Below are positions 1 through 7,913 of a stretch of DNA of 33,215 nt, one piece after another. The stretch covers positions 1 to 33,215 of the forward strand of contig DATFPQ010000125.1 in NCBI GenBank assembly GCA_035264765.1. Reading direction: 5' to 3'. Source of the DNA: DATFPQ01 sp035264765. GTDB taxonomy: Bacteria; Actinomycetota; Actinomycetes; Actinomycetales; Angustibacteraceae. A program made the position numbers and the translations under genes. Under the pieces are notes generated by a model, which was given only the letters and a program-made list of their open reading frames with translations, did no database searches and had not been told where the DNA came from. Every line of letters begins with the position of its first letter. Within the stretch, counting starts at the first letter, position 1.

Positions 1-263
1 AGGACTGTTGCCGCCGGCTCGACAGCCGCCAATCGATCGTTCCCCATCACACCCCTCCGCTACCGGGTTCGCGGGCCACCGCGCCGGTGAAAACCTGGTT
101 CCGGCCACCGACGACAGCACCCTCCATGCCGACGAAGAATCGCACGCTCATGGCTCCGCGGCCGTCCGCACCTGCCCCTCTGCGCTCTCGCCCGGACCGA
201 GACCTCCGCTCCGGCCCGAGTTCGGAAGGCAGGCAGTTTGGCGGGCAGATCGAGCGGAGGCTG
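1..263. other. No gene supported at left edge
   Basis: I see no convincing gene here. Open frames exist on both strands, but they are the arginine- and proline-rich type that GC-rich DNA produces by chance, and none shows a recognisable motif. The stretch lies downstream of the minus-strand VOC gene that ends at 264 and may be its 3' flank. The window starts here, so the edge of a neighbouring gene cannot be excluded. Confidence 0.4.
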
Positions 264-680
264 TCAGGCGGGGGCGCCCCCGAAGCCGATCTCATTGCCG
301 TCCGGGTCGCGGAAGGTGGTCTTGCGGACGCCGTTGTCGTAGGTCTCGTGCTCGGCGGGTTCCACGCCGCGCTCCAGGATCTGGGCCATGCGGGCGTCGA
401 AATCGTTGACGAAGACGGTGTGTATGGCGTGACCGGCATGCTCTGGCTGTACGCGGATGTACACGTACCGGTGCTCGGCCAGCTGCCACACTGCTTCGAT
501 CTCGTTCGGCAGGAAGGCCGGTGGGCCGCCCAGGAGTCGCTCGTACCAGGCCGCCGCGGCGTTGTAGTCGCTGACCGGGATGCCGGCGAATAAGTCGACC
601 GTCACGGCGCCATGGTACTTCGGCGCGGGACGGGGTTGCGGCAGCACGTGCCCGGGCAGGTGGAGGTAATCGTCTGACAT
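264..680 (-). CDS. VOC family protein (glyoxalase/bleomycin-resistance fold)
   Basis: This is a small single-domain protein of about 138 residues in the vicinal oxygen chelate superfamily. Seen in sequence: an early strand followed by a helix containing AAWYERLLG, the usual first half of the fold, and a terminal FRDPDGNEIGF motif whose glutamate is normally a metal ligand. Family members include glyoxalases, ring-cleavage dioxygenases and antibiotic-binding proteins, and the sequence does not fix a substrate. I chose the ATG at 680; ATG 713 and TTG 725 also lie in frame and none has a strong ribosome binding site. It diverges from the SAM hydrolase gene across about 200 bp. It is one of three VOC genes in the window, and the three are not close copies. 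Confidence 0.8.
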   Translation of the reverse strand: MSDDYLHLPGHVLPQPRPAPKYHGAVTVDLFAGIPVSDYNAAAAWYERLLGGPPAFLPNEIEAVWQLAEHRYVYIRVQPEHAGHAIHTVFVNDFDARMAQILERGVEPAEHETYDNGVRKTTFRDPDGNEIGFGGAPA

Positions 681-877
681 GCCGATGTACTCGGACACGA
701 CGGCGGGCAGCATCGCCGCAGGCAAGCTGATCGATGAGAGTGAGGCTGGGTGACGCCGTTACATCCCGGAACGGTCCTCGCTGTCGCAGTGGTGCGCGTT
801 CTGGCGTAGCGAGCCCGATCGCGCAGCCAAGGACTGTCAGGCGCGCCACGGTCGCCGGGCACAGCCCGTGCAGGGAC

Positions 878-1714
878 ATGGCTGCGGCCGTCCGCCATGC
901 TGCTCGAGTGCGGTACCACGTGGTGACCCTGCTGACCGACTACGGCATCGAGGACGGGTTCGCGGCCGCCTGCCATGGCGTGCTGCTCACGCTCGCCCCA
1001 CGACTGCGCCTCGTCGACGTGACGCACCTGGTGCCGCCGCAGGACGTGCGCCGCGGCGCCGCCGTGCTCGCGCAGACAGTGCCCTGGCTGCCGCCCGCGG
1101 TGCACGTCGCCGTCGTCGACCCCGACGTCGGGACCTCACGCCGCGGCATCGCGGTGGCCGCCGGCCAGTCCGTCCTCGTCGGCCCCGACAACGGCCTGCT
1201 GCTCCCGGCCGCCGAGGCGCTTGGCGGGATCCTGGAGGCGGTGGAGCTGACCGAGCGAAGGTTCTTCGCTGCCGAGGTCTCGCGCACCTTCCACGGCCGG
1301 GACGTGTTCGCGCCGGTGGCCGCACACGTCGCCGGTGGGGCGCCGCTCGATGACCTGGGGCCGGCGGTCGACCCGGCGTCGCTCGTCCGGCTGCCTCCAC
1401 CGCTCGTCGTGGTCGGCGACGGCATGGTCGAGGCCGAAGTGCTCGCCGTCGACCGGTTCGGCAACGTGCAGCTCGCCGCGCAGTCGGCCGCGCTGGACGC
1501 GGCGGGACTCGCCCTCGGCGACGTCGTCTCGGCCGGGGCGGAGGCCGTCGTGACGTACGCGGAGACGTTCGGTGCGGTCGCGCCCGGCGCGCTGCTGCTG
1601 CTCGTCGACTCCGCCGGATACGCGGCGCTCGCCGTGAACCGGGGATCGGCGGCGGCGACGCTGCGGGTCGCACCGGGCGACGTCGTCGTCCTGCACCGGA
1701 AGCCGGGGCCCTAA
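878..1714 (+). CDS. SAM hydrolase / SAM-hydroxide adenosyltransferase (DUF62 family)
   Basis: The protein matches the family that hydrolyses S-adenosylmethionine to adenosine and methionine, related to the halogenases fluorinase and chlorinase. Seen: the N-terminal LLTDYGIEDGF block with the conserved TDYG and aspartates, DVTHLVPPQDV, VVDPDVGTSRRGIAV, VGPDNGLL, then TFHGRDVFAPVAAHVA. These are the hallmark segments in the right order. The C-terminal part holds DRFGNVQL, the usual second-domain signature. The core begins near a GTG at 908, which would give 268 residues, the usual family length. The ATG at 878 adds ten residues and is preceded by AGGGA at short spacing, so either start is possible. 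The gene converges on the DUF1579-like gene. Confidence 0.85.
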   Translation: MAAAVRHAARVRYHVVTLLTDYGIEDGFAAACHGVLLTLAPRLRLVDVTHLVPPQDVRRGAAVLAQTVPWLPPAVHVAVVDPDVGTSRRGIAVAAGQSVLVGPDNGLLLPAAEALGGILEAVELTERRFFAAEVSRTFHGRDVFAPVAAHVAGGAPLDDLGPAVDPASLVRLPPPLVVVGDGMVEAEVLAVDRFGNVQLAAQSAALDAAGLALGDVVSAGAEAVVTYAETFGAVAPGALLLLVDSAGYAALAVNRGSAAATLRVAPGDVVVLHRKPGP

Positions 1715-1815
1715 TCGCCAACGGCCTGGTGAGCAGGCGTCGGGGCGTGGGTAGAACGGACCACCTCACGCTCAATAGAAGCCTTAGGACAACCGACGTC
1801 CGTGGGTTTCCCGGC

Positions 1816-2271
1816 CTACACGGAACTCGCTCGGGTCCGCTCGTATGTGAGGTCGAAGTCCTTCCGCCACGTGTCGCCCTGATCGTCGGACGCCTCCCAG
1901 CGGCCACGGATCCGGTCCGTCTCGATGTCGGCGATGAACCGCTGGTGCATGTCAGGATCCTTGCGGGTCATCGTCCAGTGCCCACTGTCCAAGGTCATGG
2001 CGTATACCCGGCAGACGCCTCGGTCGTCGTGGTACAGCGCGATGTACGCGTTGTTCGGGTCGCTGCGTCCCAGGACCAGAGTCATCTCGGAGTGCGCGTG
2101 CCGGCCTTCCGCGAACTCCGAGCGCATGACCAGGAACGATTCCCCGATCCATTCGACGATCGTCGATCCCGGCACCGTGGCACCCGGCGGTTCCAGGAAC
2201 CAGGCGTCCGAGATCGTCGTCGTCCACTCGCCGACGAGCCCGTCAAGCTTCTCGAGCTCGGTGTTGCGCAC
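1816..2271 (-). CDS. DUF1579-family lipocalin-like protein
   Basis: About 151 residues. Seen: an N-terminal LDGLVGEWTTT block, a central IVEWIGESFLVMRSEF, RGVCRVYAMTLDSGHWTM, and a terminal GRWEASDDQGDTWRKDFDL. This pattern is typical of the DUF1579 beta-barrel family of unknown function. I place the start at GTG 2271, two bases after the TAG stop of the upstream flavoprotein gene, with GGGA about nine bases before it. The two are therefore probably translationally coupled and co-transcribed. The longer in-frame reading to 2325 would overlap the flavoprotein coding end and gives an arginine-rich leader unlike the family. The role is not known; coupling to an NADH dehydrogenase-like protein is the only hint. 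Confidence 0.75.
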   Translation of the reverse strand: MRNTELEKLDGLVGEWTTTISDAWFLEPPGATVPGSTIVEWIGESFLVMRSEFAEGRHAHSEMTLVLGRSDPNNAYIALYHDDRGVCRVYAMTLDSGHWTMTRKDPDMHQRFIADIETDRIRGRWEASDDQGDTWRKDFDLTYERTRASSV

Positions 2272-2273
2272 GA

Positions 2274-3590
2274 CTAATCCCGATGCCCGACGGCTCGGGG
2301 AGCGCCGGCGTGCATGGACGTGCACTCCAGCCGCACACGCGCCGGAGGTACCAGGCCCAACTGCACCACCTGGCGGGATACGGCCGCGTCGAGCAGCCAG
2401 TCGGTGGCGGTGCGGACACGGTTGCCGGGCAGCGAAAACAGGTGGTAGCCCCGCGTGACCACCTTGGCCGGCAATCCGCTCAAGGGCACCCCCACCGGGT
2501 TCGCCGCGGCCTGCGTACCGCCGAGATCCACCAAGAAGCCCAAGTCGTGGTGCTTGTACGGGCGACGGCGGCCCTGACCGTAGGAGGCGGCGATGTTGTA
2601 CGCCGCACGTTTCCCTTGGCGCTGGGCGTGCTGCGCGGTCATCGGGGTGATCTCCCCGGGGCGGGTGAGGTCGGGCACGGCGGCGGCATCACCGACGGCG
2701 TACACGTCGGGGTGTCCGGGTACGGACAGGTATTCGTCAACCACCAGCCGGCCACGTCTCGTCTCGAGACCCAGCGCGCCGACGAGTGGGTCGGGGCGCA
2801 CGCCGACACACCAGATCAGTGAGCGGCTAGGAACGAACTCGCCGTCGGTCAGCTGGACACCCTCGGACGTCGCCTCGCTCACCGACACGCCGGTGCGCAC
2901 ATCGACGCCGCGGGCGTGCAACACCGCGTGGGCCGTGCGCGACAGCCGCGGGTTCAGCTCGGGCAGGATTCGATCGGCCACGTCCAGGAGCAGCCACCGG
3001 GGGCGGTCGCTCAGCCGAGGGTGCCGGCCGTAGAGGACGTCGGTGTAGAGCACGCCCTGCGCCGCTACCTCGGTGCCGGTATAGCCCGCGCCGACCACCA
3101 CGAAGGTGGTGCGGGCGGTGCGCTCGGCGGCATCGTCGGTGAGGTCTGCCAGCTCGATCTGCCGGGTCACGTGGTCCCGCAGGTACAGCGCCTCAGCGAT
3201 GTCCCGGAAGCCGTGGGCGTGCTCGTTGACGCCAGGGATGGGCAGCAGCTTGTTCACGCTGCCTACGGCCAGCACCAGTCGGTCATAGCCGCAGTCGCTG
3301 CGGTGACCCTCGGGATCGACCCAGCCCACCCGCCGGGCGTCGAGGTCGACCCCGTCAGCCTCCCCGAGGACCAGGCGGACGTCGGGCAGGGTCTCGGGTA
3401 GGGAGACCGCCACCCGGCGCGGATCGATCACGCCGGCGGCGACCTCCGGCAGCAGCGGCAGGTACAGGAAGTAGTCCATCGGGTTGATCAGCGCGATTTC
3501 GGCACGACCACGCAACAGCCGCGACAAGACGTGTGCGGCGTGGTAACCGGCGAACCCGGCCCCCACGATCGCGATCCTCGACCGGGCCAT
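2274..3590 (-). CDS. NAD(P)/FAD-dependent oxidoreductase, type II NADH dehydrogenase-like
   Basis: A 438-residue flavoprotein with two Rossmann folds. Seen: the FAD-binding IVGAGFAGYHAA at residues 9-20, the NAD-binding VVGAGYTGTEVA near residue 166, and YAVGDAAAVPD near residue 302, the second FAD motif. Length and order match NDH-2 enzymes, which pass electrons from NADH to quinone at the inner face of the membrane. The C-terminal third, with KHHDLGFLVDLGG and a hydrophobic stretch, resembles the NDH-2 membrane-association region. The ATG at 3590 has a strong GGAGGG site six bases upstream. It is the first gene of a two-gene unit with the DUF1579 gene. Related ferredoxin or sulfide reductases are alternatives, but the motif set favours NDH-2. 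Confidence 0.85.
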   Translation of the reverse strand: MARSRIAIVGAGFAGYHAAHVLSRLLRGRAEIALINPMDYFLYLPLLPEVAAGVIDPRRVAVSLPETLPDVRLVLGEADGVDLDARRVGWVDPEGHRSDCGYDRLVLAVGSVNKLLPIPGVNEHAHGFRDIAEALYLRDHVTRQIELADLTDDAAERTARTTFVVVGAGYTGTEVAAQGVLYTDVLYGRHPRLSDRPRWLLLDVADRILPELNPRLSRTAHAVLHARGVDVRTGVSVSEATSEGVQLTDGEFVPSRSLIWCVGVRPDPLVGALGLETRRGRLVVDEYLSVPGHPDVYAVGDAAAVPDLTRPGEITPMTAQHAQRQGKRAAYNIAASYGQGRRRPYKHHDLGFLVDLGGTQAAANPVGVPLSGLPAKVVTRGYHLFSLPGNRVRTATDWLLDAAVSRQVVQLGLVPPARVRLECTSMHAGAPRAVGHRD

Positions 3591-3905
3591 GGCAATCCCT
3601 CCCCAGCGCGCCGCACCCCACGTGAGGGCACCACGTCGGGCACGGTGGCGCTGTGCACCGCCGTAGCGGTGTCCCCGGCGGCCCTTGTCCGGTCCCGTCT
3701 AGGGGATCTGCGACCGGACTCAGCCTTCGCAGTGCCGCTCGTACCGCATCAGTCAGATAACTCAACCACGGACCCCTCAGCGGCTCAACCACCGACCACG
3801 GGGTCATCCGGGCGGCCGAACTCCAGGAGTTCAGCAGCGATGAGTCTCGCCGTGGTTCCGGGTCTATCTCCCCACACCCGGTCATCCGCACTCGAGGAGA
3901 GCATC
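3591..3905. other. 315 bp divergent intergenic region
   Basis: This stretch separates the minus-strand flavoprotein from the plus-strand reductase and must hold promoters for both. I found no open frame with family features and no convincing hexamer pair. The plus-strand frame that begins at 3531 runs through it into the reductase, but that portion overlaps the flavoprotein start and has no family features. I see no strong palindrome. Confidence 0.4.
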
Positions 3906-4484
3906 ATGACCGCTATCTACACCTTCGACATCTTTTCCAGCCTTGACGGCTACGGCGCCCACAGCGGCAACTGGGGCGGCTACTGGGGTAAGCAAGGCCC
4001 CGAGCTGCTCCACCACCGCCTTGCCTTGTACAGCGCGGAGCAGCGGATGGTCTTCGGGGCCAACACCTATCGGCAATTCGTGGAGATGCTGGGCCCGAGC
4101 ACCGAGGAGTCCGGCGTGGGCGACCCATGGGTCACCCGGATGACGAGCATGCCGGCAACGGTGGTGTCGACGACACTGAAAGGCCCCCTCGACTGGCCGA
4201 ACGCGACCGTCGTGAGCGGTGACGCCGTCGACGTCGTCGCCCGGCTCAAGGAGGAGTCCGACGTGCCATTGCGCTCGCACGGCAGCCTGTCGTTGAACCG
4301 GGCGTTGATGGGCGCCGGCCTGGTCGACCGTGTGCAGGTGACGTTGTTCCCTGTCATCACCGGGCAGACCGGCGAGGACCCCATCTTTCACGGTGCCGCC
4401 GACTTCGATCTGGAGCTGATCGAGAGCCGGACGCTCGACGGCCACACCCAAGAGCTCATCTACCGTCCGACCCTGCATGTCTGA
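3906..4484 (+). CDS. Dihydrofolate reductase family protein (RibD C-terminal-like)
   Basis: About 192 residues. Seen: an N-terminal strand with FDIFSSLDGYGA, which is the RibD-C/DHFR fold entry, FGANTYRQFVEM, a central VVSTTLKGPLDWPNATVV, and the diagnostic SHGSLSLNRALMGAGLVDRV followed by FPVITGQTG. These segments bind NADPH and shape the active site in the family. Members are stand-alone reductases of mostly unknown substrate, not housekeeping folA or ribD. The ATG at 3906 has an AGGAG site seven bases upstream, so the longer frame upstream is rejected. It converges on the metallo-beta-lactamase gene with a 14 bp tandem duplication between them. A decayed relative lies at 15292-15497. Confidence 0.85.
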   Translation: MTAIYTFDIFSSLDGYGAHSGNWGGYWGKQGPELLHHRLALYSAEQRMVFGANTYRQFVEMLGPSTEESGVGDPWVTRMTSMPATVVSTTLKGPLDWPNATVVSGDAVDVVARLKEESDVPLRSHGSLSLNRALMGAGLVDRVQVTLFPVITGQTGEDPIFHGAADFDLELIESRTLDGHTQELIYRPTLHV

Positions 4485-4521
4485 TCGCATGCAGCCCTGG
4501 TCACGCGGCTTGCTTCTCGCA

Positions 4522-4549
4522 TTTAAGGGGTGCGCTTTAAGGGGTGCGC
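4522..4549. repeat. Perfect 14 bp tandem duplication at a stop codon
   Basis: The 14-mer TTTAAGGGGTGCGC occurs twice head to tail at 4522-4535 and 4536-4549. The TTAA core supplies the TAA stop of the minus-strand hydrolase gene in the right copy (4537-4539), and a second TAA lies 14 bases further on, in a different frame. It looks like a recent slippage or end-joining duplication. Confidence 0.9.
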
Positions 4550-5283
4550 TGCAGTGCCTCCTCGACGATGGACGCAATGGGGGCGCGAAGGGGGTCGCCA
4601 TGGCCGGGGATCAGGGTGTCCGCGGCCAGGTTCTGAAGGCTGCGGATCGCCGCGGTGACCCCACTGTCACTCGCATTGAAGACGGAGGGCAGCTTCTGTG
4701 GTCCGGTGCCGACGCGCGACAGGGGATGTCCGGTGACCAGCGTGTCACCGCTGAACAGGACACCGGTAGAGACCATCAGGTAGCTGGTGTGGCCGCGAGT
4801 GTGGCCGGGGGTGGGCACGGCAACGAGGCCGCCCGGGACGTCAAGTGCGGTGTGCGGGCTGACGGCGGCGAGGTCGTCGAGCGCCATCCGGAACTGAGAG
4901 CCGACGGCGCGCAGGGTGGTGGTGACCCAGCGCACCCCGGCCGGCCTGGTGCATTGGCGCAGCATCTCCGCCGGAGTGATCTGCTCTAGGTACTCTCGCC
5001 TGGCATGGCGCGTCTCTTCGGCGCCAGTCATGACCGGCGTGCCCCATCGTTGCGTCATGGTGGGTATACCGCCCATATGATCCAGATGGGCGTGAGTGAG
5101 CAGGATCGCGGTCACGTCCCCCGGGCGGTGGCCAATCGCGGTTATCGACTCGAGCAGCGCCTCGGCGTCCCTGGGATATCCGGCGTCCACCAGAGTGAGC
5201 CAACAGCCGTCGGCGACCAAGGCCCAGTTCACGTTCGTCCCGGTGACCATATGGACCTGCTCGTTTACCCGTGTCAGTTTCAC
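4537..5283 (-). CDS. MBL-fold metallo-hydrolase
   Basis: About 248 residues with the complete metallo-beta-lactamase dizinc site. Seen: THAHLDH at residues 63-69 (the HxHxDH motif), PTPGHTRGHTSY carrying the next histidine, FSGDTLV with the bridging aspartate, and LIPGHGDPL with the last histidine. The layout fits the glyoxalase II, lactonase and general hydrolase branch rather than a true beta-lactamase. The substrate is unknown. I chose GTG 5283 because AGGGGGA lies six bases upstream; the extension to 5403 would overlap the divergent VOC gene and has no fold features. The stop codon sits inside a 14 bp tandem duplication. It diverges from the VOC gene at 5378 across 94 bp. Confidence 0.85.
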   Translation of the reverse strand: MKLTRVNEQVHMVTGTNVNWALVADGCWLTLVDAGYPRDAEALLESITAIGHRPGDVTAILLTHAHLDHMGGIPTMTQRWGTPVMTGAEETRHARREYLEQITPAEMLRQCTRPAGVRWVTTTLRAVGSQFRMALDDLAAVSPHTALDVPGGLVAVPTPGHTRGHTSYLMVSTGVLFSGDTLVTGHPLSRVGTGPQKLPSVFNASDSGVTAAIRSLQNLAADTLIPGHGDPLRAPIASIVEEALQRTP

Positions 5284-5377
5284 TGTGTCCCCCTGCGGTC
5301 GCGGCTGTCGGTGCCCCAGAAGCGGGCTGAGCCTTGAACATGGAGACTTTCGTCCGCTCGTCGAACCAGGATGAAGC

Positions 5378-5785
5378 ATGAGCACTTCTGCGCTGCTGCG
5401 CATGGTCGACGCCGTGACGGTGCCGGTGCCCGACCTGGACCAGGGACTGCGCTTCTACCGCGACCGACTTGGCCACGAGCTGCTCTGGCGCAACGACGCC
5501 ATCGGGCAAGCGGCCTTGCGTTTGCCGGAGAGCAGTACCGAGCTCGTGCTCAGCACTGGCCTCAACTACGCGCCGACGTGGCTCGTAGCCTCCGTCGAGG
5601 CGGCCACCGAGACCTTCGTCGCGGCTGGCGGGCGGGTGCTCGCCAAGCCGGCGCCCATCGCCGTGGGTCGAGTCGCGGTCGTCGCCGACCCCTTCGGCAA
5701 TGCACTGGTTCTGCTCGATCTCTCAGCCGGCCGCTACGTCACCGATGCGGAAGGCAACGTCATCGGCGTCGAGTCGACTCCATGA
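5378..5785 (+). CDS. VOC family protein
   Basis: A 135-residue glyoxalase-fold protein. Seen: VDAVTVPVPDLDQGLRFYRD at the start of the domain, LGHELLWRND, a central TELVLSTG, WLVASVEAATETFVAAGGRV and the terminal VADPFGNALVLLDLS. The second-half motif ends in LVLLDLS rather than the usual xxELxQ, so the canonical final glutamate is absent and metal binding is uncertain. The ATG at 5378 has AGGATGA about seven bases upstream. It diverges from the MBL-fold hydrolase gene; shared regulation is possible but no operator is visible. The substrate is unknown. Confidence 0.82.
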   Translation: MSTSALLRMVDAVTVPVPDLDQGLRFYRDRLGHELLWRNDAIGQAALRLPESSTELVLSTGLNYAPTWLVASVEAATETFVAAGGRVLAKPAPIAVGRVAVVADPFGNALVLLDLSAGRYVTDAEGNVIGVESTP

Positions 5786-5842
5786 GCCTCCCAGTCCGCC
5801 GCTGAGGCAGCCGCGCGCTTGGCCAGTGCGGGCGGTAGTCCA

Positions 5843-6256
5843 TTACGGTTCTTCGGCCCGGTCGGCGGTGCCGTCGAGTCGTGCCCACAGCGCGCGCGGG
5901 CCCATCGTCTCCGCGCCGAGTGCCCGCACCCGCTCGCGCAGACCACGGTCTGCGGTCACGACCGTGACCGGCCGCGAATCGCCCGTCGCTGACGCGTCCG
6001 CGACGATGTCGACGATCGCGTCGTCTCCGGACCCCGAGGCGTGGACCACCTGCAGTCCATCGAAGGCGCCCTCGTCGGCACCCTTGCGGGCCGCTCCCTC
6101 CAGCACCACGACCACGTGCCACGCGTCGCCCGCGAGCCCGCCGGACAACGCCGTGAGAAGCCGCCGCACGGCGCCTGCCCGGTCGCGCCACCACCCGTCC
6201 GGACGGGCGCCCACCACGTTGGCCGCGTCCACGATCAGGAGCGCCGAACCTTCCAT
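5843..6256 (-). CDS. NYN/PIN-like domain protein, putative ribonuclease
   Basis: A 137-residue protein with the acidic pattern of the NYN (YacP/Zc3h12a-like) branch of PIN nucleases. Seen: LLIVDAANVVGARPDGWW at the N-terminus, with the first aspartate and the asparagine, a mid-protein VVVVLEGAA, GSGDDAIVDIVADA with paired aspartates, and VVTADRGLRERVRALGAE with the last aspartate. Known NYN proteins cut RNA using a metal ion held by such residues. Here the domain is the whole protein. The ATG at 6256 has GGAG about ten bases upstream. It follows the CHRD gene on the same strand after 61 bp containing a hairpin, so it may be separately transcribed. Nuclease activity is inferred. Confidence 0.75.
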   Translation of the reverse strand: MEGSALLIVDAANVVGARPDGWWRDRAGAVRRLLTALSGGLAGDAWHVVVVLEGAARKGADEGAFDGLQVVHASGSGDDAIVDIVADASATGDSRPVTVVTADRGLRERVRALGAETMGPRALWARLDGTADRAEEP

Positions 6257-6292
6257 GGCCTAGGCGCTCCAGTCGGTCGGATGATCCACCAT

Positions 6293-6307
6293 GTGGCGCA
6301 GCGCCAC
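6293..6307 (-). terminator. Candidate terminator hairpin after CHRD gene
   Basis: A perfect 6 bp GC-rich stem, GTGGCG and CGCCAC, encloses a 3-base loop. It lies 10 bases past the CHRD gene stop and before the NYN gene start. There is no T tract, which is common for actinobacterial terminators but leaves the call unproven. Confidence 0.35.
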
Positions 6308-6317
6308 CGGGTGCCCG

Positions 6318-6872
6318 TCAGCGTCGGAGAAGCGGCCGAAGCTGGCCGCGGATCGCTCCGGCCGGGAAGGCGGTCGTGTGCACGTTCACGTAGTAGTTCT
6401 GCGGCGCGGACGCGATGGCTTGCAGGACGTCCGCATCGCCCTCGACGCAGTCGGCGAAGAACCGTCGTGGTCCGGGCGGCAGCTCAAGGCTCACGACGAT
6501 CGGCCCCGGCTGCCCCGCTGCGCCCTGATGGATGTGACCAGCCACGACGCTGTCCAAGCGGCTGACGTGTAGGACGTAGCACACCAGCTCGGCTCCGGGA
6601 AGAAGCACCATGGCGGTTGCGCCGCGGCCATCCGGGTCCCCCGGACCCGGCCGCTCGTTCGCGCCCCGAAGGCCCGCCGCGAGGACGGCGGACCGGCTCA
6701 GGTGCAGCGCAGCCGTCGAGGTCTGCTCTGCCTGCACCGGTCCAGCGGTGCTTGGTCCGTTCCCCGGTGGTGCCGCCGACGCCGGGCCGACGAGGGCCAC
6801 CGCCAGGCCGAGCCCAGCCGCCACGCCCACCAAGATCCGATGCAGGGCCGTGTGTGAGGTCCCTGAAGTCAT
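6318..6872 (-). CDS. Secreted CHRD domain protein
   Basis: About 184 residues. The first 33 or so form a signal peptide: a short polar start, a hydrophobic stretch GVAAGLGLAVALVG and a likely cleavage after ASA. The mature part has the CHRD pattern: LRGANERPGPGDPDGRGATAM, then a strand YVLHVSRLDSVVAGHIHQGA with the conserved HIH, and a terminal YYVNVHTTAFPAGAIRGQL, the family signature. CHRD was first named from chordin and is common in exported actinobacterial proteins of unknown function. The ATG at 6872 is preceded by GGAGGTGGG at good spacing. It lies downstream of an APH-fold kinase gene on the same strand after 135 bp, so co-transcription is possible but not shown. Confidence 0.88.
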   Translation of the reverse strand: MTSGTSHTALHRILVGVAAGLGLAVALVGPASAAPPGNGPSTAGPVQAEQTSTAALHLSRSAVLAAGLRGANERPGPGDPDGRGATAMVLLPGAELVCYVLHVSRLDSVVAGHIHQGAAGQPGPIVVSLELPPGPRRFFADCVEGDADVLQAIASAPQNYYVNVHTTAFPAGAIRGQLRPLLRR

Positions 6873-7007
6873 GTTCGCCCACCTCCTCCACCCCAAGGAT
6901 GGCTCGGGAGTGCCCATCGAGAATGGCTGGAACCCGACGCCGTTTCCCCTTGAAGGGCGGCCAACTGGTGCCCTCCCTTCGGCCGTCTGCGTCCGGACGC
7001 TGACCTG

Positions 7008-7868
7008 CTAGAGATCGGTGCTGCCATGGACCCGGAGAAACCGCCGGACGTGTTCAAGGGCGTTGGCGTGGTAGCGGCCGGCGAGGTCGTCGAGCATCAG
7101 CTGGCACGCCCACACGCGCGCCGCCGTCGGCACGTCGTCGAAACCGGCGGCCCGCGCCCAGCCGTGCAGCAGCGCCGCCCAGCGCGGCTCGTGCTGCAGG
7201 GCGCGGCTTGACGGGTCGAAGGTAAGGATCGACCACGTGCGGGCCCGATCCAGCACCGCCGGTCCGGCGGCGGTGTTGGCCCAGTCGAGCACGCCGCTGA
7301 CTTCGCCCCCGTCGATGAGCACGTTCAGTGGGTGCAGGTCCAGGTGCAGCAGACAGGGCCTTGGCGGGACCGGCTCTGCGGGCTCCTTGCGTGGCAGCGG
7401 TGGGCCGAGCTCGCACCGCAATCCCGGCGGGGGCACGACCGAGGCGAGGGCGGCGTGCAGCGCACCGCACGCCTCGCCATGGCGGCGCATCTCTTCTGGC
7501 GACAGACCGGTCAGCTCCCCGGCGGGACGCCCCGGCAGCCGGGTCAGTAACACAGCCGCCCGCGTGCGTCCCTGCTCGTCGCTGAACTCCCTCCGGTCAA
7601 GCGCTCGGGGAACGGCAACCACGCCGGAGGCGGCATCCATGGCCAGCATCTCCCGGTCGAGCACGTCCGGCCATCCGATGCGCAACACGTGCTCGCCGCA
7701 CCCCCAGGTCTGCCCGCTGGCTCCTCCCATCGCGACGAGCGTCACCCCGGAGATACCCAGTGCGGCGGCGGCCCGTCGCACCTCGGCGGGAACCAACGCC
7801 AGGTCGGCGGAGTGGAGCCCGTCTGCCCCATCGGAGGTGGCGCCCGACATACCCGGGGAGTCTGCCAA
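7008..7868 (-). CDS. APH-fold phosphotransferase with TTG start
   Basis: A 286-residue kinase-like protein of the aminoglycoside phosphotransferase superfamily. Seen: the catalytic loop HLDLHPLN at residues 175-182 with D177 and N182, then VLDWANT with the metal-binding D195. The N-terminal lobe is weakly conserved: GGASGQTWGCGEHVLRIGW fits the glycine-rich strand, but the ATP-binding lysine is replaced by arginine in LRIGW, which is odd. The TTG at 7868 is the best start because AAGGAGAG lies six bases upstream, while the in-frame ATG at 7850 has none. It follows the FMN glutamate synthase-like gene after 45 bp, so the two are likely one unit. Drug resistance should not be assumed; most such genes phosphorylate unknown small molecules. 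Confidence 0.82.
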   Translation of the reverse strand: MADSPGMSGATSDGADGLHSADLALVPAEVRRAAAALGISGVTLVAMGGASGQTWGCGEHVLRIGWPDVLDREMLAMDAASGVVAVPRALDRREFSDEQGRTRAAVLLTRLPGRPAGELTGLSPEEMRRHGEACGALHAALASVVPPPGLRCELGPPLPRKEPAEPVPPRPCLLHLDLHPLNVLIDGGEVSGVLDWANTAAGPAVLDRARTWSILTFDPSSRALQHEPRWAALLHGWARAAGFDDVPTAARVWACQLMLDDLAGRYHANALEHVRRFLRVHGSTDL

Positions 7869-7913
7869 CTCACGCTCTCCTTCGAGCCCTCCCCGGCCCG
7901 GCGGGACGTCCCT

